Assembly (NCBI GenBank): GCA_964017065.1 | Contig: OZ024787.1 | Location: 11,016,989 to 11,080,988 of the forward strand | Reading direction: 5' to 3' | DNA from: Haliclona indistincta | Lineage: Eukaryota; Porifera; Demospongiae; Haplosclerida; Chalinidae | Length of the DNA: 64,000 bases | Part shown: one piece after another, positions 56,470 to 64,000 of the stretch | Position numbering within the stretch: position 1 is the first letter of the stretch | Layout: the number at the start of each line of letters is the position of its first letter | The notes under the pieces: generated by a model | Told to the model about the DNA's origin: nothing | Seen by the model: the letters and a program-made list of their open reading frames with translations, nothing else | Database searches by the model: none | Translations under genes and position numbers: made by a program

Positions 56470-57335
56470 AATATTTAACAGCGCTAATGGGTTTGTTGAT
56501 GGTGAATAGAATCAGTGCAGATATGGTGCACTTTCTCCAATTATCTCTTGCTGAGCGTATTCCTTGCCTAGGCGTCATGGGAACAATGTACCGGAAGATG
56601 AGATGAGTGACTTTTGTCAGATGAGTGACTTTCTCGGTCTCCTCACTCACTGCAGGCTCTACTGCTATCACACACGAGCTCATTAGACGTACCTAAGTAA
56701 CTGTTTGCTCTGTTGCAGCTACTGCTTTCCGCCGGCATCTCCGGTAGGCCCTTTGATATTCTTTTTGTTTGTTTTTTTTCAAAAGACTCGCCTCCCTTCT
56801 GTCAGTGAAGAAGAATGCTCACTATGGGTCAGTCATGGCTTGGATCCGCTGCAAGATCTCCTTTGCTCTTATCCACTCAGCGGTCCTGTGTCTCCGTGGA
56901 GCTCGCTCCCGTCCTGTCCCGTTGTCGCTGGACTTCGGACGTGCACTTCAGAGTGCCGAATTGCCCCAGCTGCAGCTTGACTGTCTACATTTTTTTTATC
57001 AAACCAGCCTATGTACATGTATTTTCATTCAATTATTCCACACTTACGAAATAATAATAAATCTTTTTGACATTCAAAAAAAATTGATATTCTTTTTGTC
57101 ACTTCACGTCCGCTTTCACGTTCATCGGGTGACTTTCTGGTAGCGGCTTTTGTCGTATGAAGTTGTTGCTTTTCAGTGTCTCTGATATCTGTTGTTGTCG
57201 TCCCTAAGTCATCTGCGTCATTGCCAGAATGCCAGGTAATATCAGCTTGTTTGAAACCAAGCGCCAATTATAATGTGCGCACGTGCTAAAGAGGGCGTTT
57301 CCTAGTTCTCGGGAACATTGAAAAGGACAAACGCT
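56470..57335 (-). mobile_element. Helitron relic, internally deleted
   Basis: 56540-56670 matches 41800-41900 of the Helitron Rep frame (cttgcctaggcgtcatggga, then ggtctcctcact). 56700-56760 matches the 43160-43220 region of the STPR frame (tgctctgttg.agctactgc). 57305-57350 matches 43460-43500 upstream. The middle is replaced by unrelated sequence. No open frame survives. Confidence 0.7.
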
Positions 57336-57448
57336 ACCCCGTGACAGATAGCCAGCCAGCCAGATAGATACATTCCCCGCAGTGTGGTGGGCTTGGGTTC
57401 AATCCCTTTGTAAGTACAACTTTTGGTTGTTTTTTTCACTAATAAAAA

Positions 57449-57648
57449 NNNNNNNNNNNNNNNNNNNNNNNNNNNNNNNNNNNNNNNNNNNNNNNNNNNN
57501 NNNNNNNNNNNNNNNNNNNNNNNNNNNNNNNNNNNNNNNNNNNNNNNNNNNNNNNNNNNNNNNNNNNNNNNNNNNNNNNNNNNNNNNNNNNNNNNNNNNN
57601 NNNNNNNNNNNNNNNNNNNNNNNNNNNNNNNNNNNNNNNNNNNNNNNN
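57449..57648. other. Assembly gap, 200 N
   Basis: Run of exactly 200 N, probably a scaffolding placeholder, so true gap length is unknown. Frames spanning it are not meaningful. Confidence 0.98.
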
Positions 57649-57790
57649 GAGCGCATATTGGCGTCTGGAGTCTTCGAAGAACAACTCACAGAGTAAGCTC
57701 GTGTAGTATCACAGCCATACAGCAAATTCTAAACCAGAGTGGGCGGGGGCTCGTATGCTGTGCATCCAGGCTCAGCATGCATGAATATGA
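57649..57790 (+). repeat. Fragment shared with the 62.6-kb LTR region
   Basis: Matches 62620-62795 (ggcgtctggagtctt, ctcgtgtagtatcac, taaaccagagtgggcg, gctcgtatgctg), with a 30-bp difference in the middle. The element is cut at the left by the gap. Confidence 0.75.
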
Positions 57791-57961
57791 ATGCATGAGC
57801 TAGTTTCAGTATTTAGGAGCTACAAGTTAAATAGCAATTATCAAGAAAAGCTAACCAAACCGATGATGGAAACAAAAAAGAGATACATTATCTTGCCGAA
57901 TTCGAACAGCACCAAAAATTTGAAACTCACTGTAAAAGAAAAAAGGACACAAACAAGAAAA

Positions 57962-58370
57962 TAAAAAGATTTCTAACGAAATCAAAAGGATGTAGGGATA
58001 AAGAAATCTGCTACTGGTCCACAATGTAAACCAACAAGGAGCAAGCATGGAATGGTAACACGATTGACTTGCTAACAGACCATAGATCCCTACATCAGTG
58101 GCTGACTACAGCAGTTCTGCTAGTTGCTATTGACTGACACCTGACATGCATTGAATTGAATTTAGCTTGTGACAAAATAATTATAGTATAGTCAAAATGT
58201 TATGTACAGCCACTGATGTAGGGATCTATGGTCTGTTAGCAAGTCAATCGTGTTACCATTCCATGCTTGCTCCTTGTTGGTTTACATTGTGGACCAGTAG
58301 CAGATTTCTTTATCCCTACATCCTTTTGATTTCGTTAGAAATCTTTTTATTTTCTTGTAATAATTATGCT
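57962..58370. mobile_element. Foldback family B, copy 1
   Basis: Arms of about 145 bp (57962-58108 and 58205-58355) are inverted and almost identical: agatttctaacgaaatcaaa, ggatgtagggataaag, gtggctg. Spacer about 95 bp. Confidence 0.85.
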
Positions 58371-59323
58371 CATGGCTTTTTCGCGATCACACTGTTCAGT
58401 GTAGCTGCTTTGTCAGCTTTCAGCTGCTAAGATCTCTTGGTATCTCTAGTTTGCGCTACAGTGAAGTGTGTGAGTCTAGGCAGTGCTCATCGATGTGATA
58501 ATCATTATAAACCTTTTACTGGTTTCACTGACTCAACATAATGGGTTGCTATAGTTACCGCTTACGTCATCTAACATTCCCGAACACTACTCGTTTGATG
58601 GCATTTAACCAGACCCTCTCCTCTAGTTTGCAGTGGGTGGGGTCTGGTGCACGAGACTACAAACTCCTGGCCTGTTTTTACTTAGCCCATAGACAGTATA
58701 GTGAAGGAAAGGGACTGGCAACTTCATCAACACCTTGCTGGCTACAATACTAAGCCACATGAAGACAGTATAGTGTGCAATCCGTGTTGTAATGATTTGC
58801 GCGTTTAAGGTGTTAAACACGTGGTGAATTCATTAGTACACACGTGCCCAGAGCCAAGTCAGAGAAAGAAACGAAGAATTCAGGCTCTGCAGGAGAGACT
58901 GAAGGTCCTGCTAGATTGAAACTACCTTTCTATAAGCCAAGGAAAGTCTGTATTAACAGTTATGTATAGTTATCAACACGGGGAAACGTAGCAAAGTATA
59001 CTATCTTCTTCATTCTATGCATGTGAAGCATCTCACTTTGGCAACGTTTTTATAAAAGCTTGAAGGATTTTGGTCTAGAGGGGTTTATTTTATGTATTAC
59101 TGAAGCTTCTGTGATGAGGATAGCCTATACTTAACCAATGAAAATGATGGATGAGGCACTCACACTGTTAAATAAGATGGCTGCCTGTATCACTAGTAGG
59201 GCTAACTTTGGCAACGTTTTCTCACTAAGGGAATATTTTCAAACTTTTAAAACAATATATATATTATATAGAAAGCTAAGGTGTTTGTGAATGAGGTTCA
59301 AGTAAAATATATGCTATAAAAGT
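58371..59323. other. Possible relic, no intact gene
   Basis: A small palindrome ccagaccctctcc...ggtggggtctgg lies at 58610-58650. A Cys-rich stretch reads VCNPCCNDLR at about 58770, but frames break quickly. Could be upstream exons of the next frame. Confidence 0.3.
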
Positions 59324-60064
59324 GTGATGGGCTATGTTTTTTCACACTGTTATAGATGGGAAGAAATTGGAAAAAGGCATATTTCTACCACAAAAAAACG
59401 AAAACAAAAGCCTAGTATGACAGTATCTATTCCACTTTCTATCCTATCTACTGCATCAGATCAGCCATCTAGTCACTTTAATGCAGTTTCACCTGTCAGT
59501 AGTTACCTTGCTCCCGACGAGTGCGTATTACCTACCATAAACCTCTCCGGACTCACTTCTAGTCTCAGTAGTCAATCACTGTATCACAACAGCTTGGAAT
59601 CTCCAAACTCTAGTCTTTTATCTACTGGAGAGTCCTTCATTTTGCCTACTTGTGAAACTGTCTTTGTTCCTATATCGTCTAGTCAGTCATTGACCAGCTC
59701 TCTCCAAAAAGTTGATTCACATGCTTCTAGTCTTCTATCTACTGGAGAGTCCTTCATTTCGCCTACTTCTTGTGAATCTATTCTTATTCCTACATCTAGC
59801 CGGTCATTGACGAGTACAGTTGATTCACATACTTTTCTTTTGGACCAGTGCTTGTGCGACATCGACCAAGAATTAAAGAATCTTCTCTTAGACAAGATAA
59901 TTCAGGGCTATGTAGCTTTGAGAGGGCATGCATGCTTATGCTGCCCAGTGGATGGAAGAGCACAAGAGGAAGACAAAATAGTCAGTGGCAAAGACAAGAA
60001 GCTTCAGGAGCAGACTACAATCTTTAACATGACTATAATGATATTCATCTTCATGTATACATAA
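59324..60064 (+). CDS. Ser/Thr-rich hypothetical protein
   Basis: 246 codons. The body contains an internal duplication (SSLLSTGESFI plus PTCE, twice, then SSRSLTS), then LLDQCLCDIDQELKNLLLDK and a Cys-rich ACLCCPVDG. The first residues (MMGYVFSHCYRW) look intronic; an acceptor-like ctgttatag at 59347-59355 would start the exon at DGKKLEKGIF in another frame, or the frame may begin lower. Unrecognised. Its composition resembles linkers of transposon-coded proteins. It lies between the two family-B foldbacks. Confidence 0.4.
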   Translation: MMGYVFSHCYRWEEIGKRHISTTKKRKQKPSMTVSIPLSILSTASDQPSSHFNAVSPVSSYLAPDECVLPTINLSGLTSSLSSQSLYHNSLESPNSSLLSTGESFILPTCETVFVPISSSQSLTSSLQKVDSHASSLLSTGESFISPTSCESILIPTSSRSLTSTVDSHTFLLDQCLCDIDQELKNLLLDKIIQGYVALRGHACLCCPVDGRAQEEDKIVSGKDKKLQEQTTIFNMTIMIFIFMYT

Positions 60065-60994
60065 GTTATTCATGCATAACCACATTCCGTTTACACACCT
60101 TCAAGCACCTCCATAGCAACCAAGCAGACCACAGGAATGCAATTATAGATTTGCTGCTAATAGGCCTAGGCAATAACTGGTACACTGTCAAAACTGTGTA
60201 TACAGTGAACAATGACTACTGACAGATTAAAACAACACTTGTATGTTTACCTGTTGGCTCTAAATGCCAAGTCCAGCCTTTTCATAGCTTCTCTTATCGA
60301 CATGCAACCAAGAAAGTACAAAGCTAGCCATATTGCTCGTGAATGTGCAAATTGCATAATTGCTTTCTATTACTGACATAGAAACAGTGTTCGGGAGTTT
60401 TAGCTGTTGTATCTCTGCAACCAAAAGGACCTGCCTACTTGTATGCAACAATATTGTCTATATCATCACCTTGAGCAACATACAAAAAATTAACAAAATT
60501 CATGACATTGCCCTGAAGGTCCGGTACCACCTTAAGTTCCTTCACTAATAGCTGGACAGAAATGGCAATTGCAAAGTCAGAGACTTCAAGTCACTAACTT
60601 TAATAGCTTCGTCTTGATCTGCTGAAATTGTGTCATCTTCGCCAAGGCATAATTTTATGTCATTGCATTCTGTATTCCATAGACAGTATACCACACATGT
60701 ATGATCATGATATTTATTACCTTGCTCAGCAAAAAAACACCATCATTGCATTTTTTTCCAGCCAGCCTATAATTATAGATTAATAAAAAATTGATTTTGA
60801 TCATCACTTTGTGTATGGTGCTCACGGCTAATGGACTCGGTTCTTGTTCAGTTTGAACAGAAACATCAGTGATACACTTTTCCCTTTTAAAAATAAATAG
60901 AGAATTATTATTAGTTAACCTATTGAATTTATTATTCACCTTTCATACACATATCTTCTCCATTCTTCCAACGTAATGTGTAAAAATTGTGATG
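60065..60994. other. No gene supported
   Basis: AT-rich. Open frames under 95 codons on minus (60939-60655) are AT-biased and show no motif. Confidence 0.35.
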
Positions 60995-61350
60995 ATAACT
61001 ATTACAAAAATTAAAAAGATTTGTCAAAAGTATGTATGGATGAAGAAATCTACTACCGGTCCACAATGTGAACCAAAAAGTAACTGGCAAGGAATGGTAA
61101 CACAATTTGACTAGATAATAAACCATGCATCACTACAGTGGCTGCACATAAGACATATTGTGGACTCTCGGTCAGTAGCCTGTAAGCCAGCACAGCAGCC
61201 ACTGAAATGCATGGTCTAATAACTAGTCAATCGTGTTACCATTCCTTGCTACCTCCTTGTTAGTTTACATTGGAAACCAGTGGCAGATTCCTTCATGCTA
61301 TTCTCCATCCCTACATACTTTTGGTTTCGTTAGAAATCTTTTTACTTTTT
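60995..61350. mobile_element. Foldback family B, copy 2
   Basis: Inverted arms 60995-61145 and 61200-61350 related to 57962-58370 (gtccacaatgtgaacc, ggaatggtaacac, agatttcttcat-like) but more diverged. Confidence 0.75.
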
Positions 61351-62684
61351 AGAGGATGGTTTGACAAACCATTGGGAGTTGCCCACTGGTTTCCTTTATG
61401 GGTTCCTGCTGTTAGTTGGCAAGTTGCAGAGTGGTAATACTACACTTACACGGGTATAGTTTTTGAGCTGTTTTCGAAGATTCTAGACAATGAAATTGGT
61501 ATGGTTTTACTATGCGACAATATCCTATTTGTGTGGCTGGTCAAGTAGACATTACATAATCATAGGATGGTGTCTAACACTTAGCTGACAACAGATTGTG
61601 ATCGTGAATTGGTCAGATGTATATTGCAAAGCTAAGTTCAAAAGGCACTTGCTAGGAGAACTTTCATTGATGCTTCTTTCTGGGCACTGCGGCTGTTTGA
61701 AGAAGAAAATGAAGACGATGAAACTCTATTTTCACCTGTTCCCAGATTATCACTTTAGCAATGTGTTCAAGTTACCTCTGTGCTATGTACTATAGAGTTA
61801 AAGGCAATGCAAGAGAGATCTAGAGGGCAAATTGCCAGAAATCTAATACAAATAGCGGTCACCATTGAAATATGATTACAAACTGCATTTATTACAACTA
61901 AACTAATAGCAGCAACTTACCTCTTCGCATTTCTCCATGCTAAACACTCTCCGTAGCAAGAAAAGGCAGTAAACACAGCTAACACTACAATGCACGTCAA
62001 AACTATATGTCATAATTAAGCGGAAAGCTAGTTAACTGCAGCCAGCACACCCCTATTAAATAATCTATTTTATGTGACCATTGTACAAGGGTATTTTCAC
62101 GTATAATAAAAACGAACAGCTCAGCTCATTAGGGAGGCACGGAAGTGACTCCCTATGTAGGGATGAACGAGAAAACAAGATGGCGGCTGCATTCAATGTA
62201 TTAGCGTTCAAACACTGGTATTTCGCCTGGTGATGAATTGTATACGTCCAAAGACACTTAGATCTGCTCTCTGGCGTTGCCCCATCTTACAGTAGCAAGG
62301 AGATTGCTCGAAATTGTTACTAAAGTGACGAACCTGGAAACGGTGAAAATCGACTTTCGTTATCTTCGTTTTCTTCTTTCTTCTTTCTTCCACTCGCCTA
62401 GCACCTTTACGTGAGCAATGCCGAGACCAAACACCCACGAAAAGTCATGAAATTCTCCTGGCATATGCCTTTTGAACTTAGTTTTTAGCGAAACGACGAT
62501 ATAAATTTGATGAGCTCATGATCACGAACAGTTGTCAGCTGAGTGTTTGACGCCATATTGTGATTACGTAATACGCACGTGACCAATCACACAAATTTAT
62601 TAGTACAGTATCGCCGTATGGTATGGAGAGCACATATTGATTGGCGTCTGGAGTCTTTGAAGAACAACTCACCGAGTAAACTCG
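61351..62684. other. No gene supported
   Basis: Contains an aagatggcggctgc motif at 62178 with only 16 codons open after it, and near 62380 a pyrimidine-rich tract. Nothing else definite. Confidence 0.35.
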
Positions 62685-62971
62685 TGTAGTATCACCGTTC
62701 TGCTGCTTGCCAGATAGTATCACAGCCATACAGAAAATTCTAAACCAGAGTGGGCGAGGCTCGTATGCTGCGCAATCCAGGCTGCAGCATGCATGAATGG
62801 TGTTATTTTGTGGTATTTGTTTGTTCTACTTATCTTGCATTGTGCTAGTCACAGGCATCTAGGGCTGTCTATGATCTGTAATAAAAAGCGTGTGTTCCTT
62901 TCACTTGTCAGTTCCTGTAATGTTGTTTTTGCTGTACTGTCGTCTTAATAAACCTTGAGTCAAATACTACA
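62685..62971 (+). repeat. 5' LTR of second gypsy element
   Basis: TGTAGTATC at the start and AATACTACA at the end are inverse to each other. A polyadenylation signal aataaa is at 62947. A primer-binding-like ttggtgacgaggat follows directly. The left boundary is uncertain because the copy at 57649 shares sequence further upstream. Confidence 0.6.
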
Positions 62972-62987
62972 TTGGTGACGAGGATCA

Positions 62988-63936
62988 ATGGCAAACCATC
63001 ATGGAGCATTTGGCGCTTTTGACAGTAGAGTCGAGGAGTGGCAGACCTATGCAGAACGCCTTGAACAATATTTTCTGGCCAATGATTATGATGTGGAAGC
63101 AGGAAACAAGCAACGAGCCGTCCTGTTGAGTGTGTGTGGTCCTGCTACCTACCAATTGATACGAAACCCTATAGCCCCCCAAAAGCCTGCAGACTACTCA
63201 TTTGCTGAGCTGGTCAACCTGGTACAGGATCATTACAACCCCACTCCATCAGTTATTGTGCACCGCTTTAAATTTCACTCCCATGTGCAAAAGGAAGACG
63301 AACCTATAGCACAATTTCGCCGATTGTCAGAACACAGCAACTTCGACACAAGACTGAATGACATGTTGAGAGACAGACTGGTATGCGGCATCAGAGACAC
63401 TCGCGTACAACGTCGCCTCTTGACAGAAAAAACTCACCTTCCAGGACGCCTTTGAGTTAGCCCAAGCCACGGAAGTAGCCAAGCAGAACGCAAAAGACAT
63501 GAAGAAACGACCAGACGATCAACTGGCATTACACGATATCGGGAAAGTGTCACGGCCACTGCCTCCCTCTGCACGCAGTTGCTACAGATGCGGAGGAACG
63601 CACCCAGCAGACAGGTGTCGATTCAAAGATAGTGAGTGCCACTACTGTCACAAGAAAGGTCACATAGCCAAAGTCTGTAGAGCAAAGCAACGCTCACGGA
63701 ATACAGAGAATACACTGCAAGTCACCATCGAAGAGCAAACAGTGACTACGGAGCCCGCCACTGTTGAGGACGCCTATGGCATATTTGCGCTAAAGAATCA
63801 GTCAAAAACAAACAGCAAGGTCCCACCACTCAACGTTGCTATGCTGGTGAGCGGAGCTAACTTGGTGATGGAGGTGGATACTGGTGCATCTACTTCAATA
63901 ATCAGCGAAACCAAGTACCATAATAGACAGTTTTAG
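62988..63936 (+). CDS. Gag-protease of gypsy element, frameshifted
   Basis: Gag core (WQTYAERLEQYFLAN, then FKFHSHVQKEDEPIAQFRRL) runs to about 63440, where one extra base in an A6 run breaks the frame. It continues as LTFQDAFELAQATE into 63499-63936, with zinc knuckles CYRCGGTHPADRC and CHYCHKKGHIAKVC and a retropepsin active site VDTGAS. The frame then stops at 63936, before RT. Gag would form particles, and the protease would process the polyprotein. Confidence 0.87.
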
Positions 63937-64000
63937 TTAGCCGTTCACACCAAACGGCTGAACGTCAACGGCTGCATGGTTCAGTGACGTCACCGCTTAT

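Larger units (their letters stand above)
62685..64000 (+). mobile_element. Second Ty3/gypsy element, cut by the window end
   Basis: LTR, primer-binding site, gag and start of protease in the usual order. After 63936 the frame ends and ttagccgttcacaccaaacg begins, unlike pol, so a further insertion may lie there. Confidence 0.82.

Noticed and set aside
57382..57803. Frames of X residues
   Set aside because: They span the N gap.

Overview
This is eukaryotic, metazoan DNA, and a demosponge (Amphimedon-like) is the best guess. The evidence is introns of only 50-75 bp with GT/AG ends, a Death-domain gene with a divergent helical body of a kind I associate with sponge gene sets, a PARP14-type gene, and a very dense load of small inverted-repeat elements. 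Species is inference; no marker gene is present. There is one 200-base N gap (57449-57648).

Layout. (1) 372-9591, minus: a large PARP14-like gene (RRM-like domains, KH-like region, three macrodomains, WWE, mono-ADP-ribosyltransferase domain). Its WWE exon is tandemly duplicated, and its introns hold several small transposons, two of them with TTAA target sites. (2) 10349-16625, minus: a Ty3/gypsy element with a 5-bp target duplication. Its 5' LTR is split by a nested inverted-repeat element that contains a ~700-bp palindrome. (3) 16.6-19.5 kb: MITEs, including an 8-bp-TSD element at the centre of a palindrome. (4) 19545-21388, minus: a Death-domain gene, with a Death-domain relic upstream and a Mutator-type MITE carrying a tRNA-like Pol III promoter between them. 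(5) 23863-25620 and 47362-49119: two equal-length, almost identical 1758-bp arms in inverted orientation. (6) 27815-28903, plus: an RPA/OB-fold-like gene with two frameshifts. (7) 30051-37048: a 7.0-kb DNA transposon with 16-bp terminal inverted repeats and a perfect 8-bp target duplication. It encodes a SAM-like/zinc-finger/DDE-type transposase-like protein ending in a Ulp1-like cysteine protease and a PHD finger. A related empty site lies 8 kb away in the same window. This is my candidate for the undescribed system. (8) 37831-43391, minus: a decayed Helitron (STPR repeats, HUH/Y2 Rep, PIF1 helicase) interrupted by a hairpin-ended element; a smaller relic lies at 56.5-57.3 kb. (9) 43.8-56 kb: a Harbinger-type MITE, a foldback element built of 102-bp satellite units, a tandem array of one repetitive element carrying an inserted 242-aa retroposon ORF, and a 101-bp satellite related to the foldback units. 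(10) 57.6-64 kb: two foldbacks, a Ser/Thr-rich ORF and the 5' end of a second gypsy element running off the window.

Only the PARP14-like and Death-domain genes look like host genes under constraint, and both could act in innate-immune or cell-death signalling. The RPA-like ORF may be host or transposon. Almost everything else is transposon-derived, often nested three deep, so insertion order can be read from split copies and target duplications.
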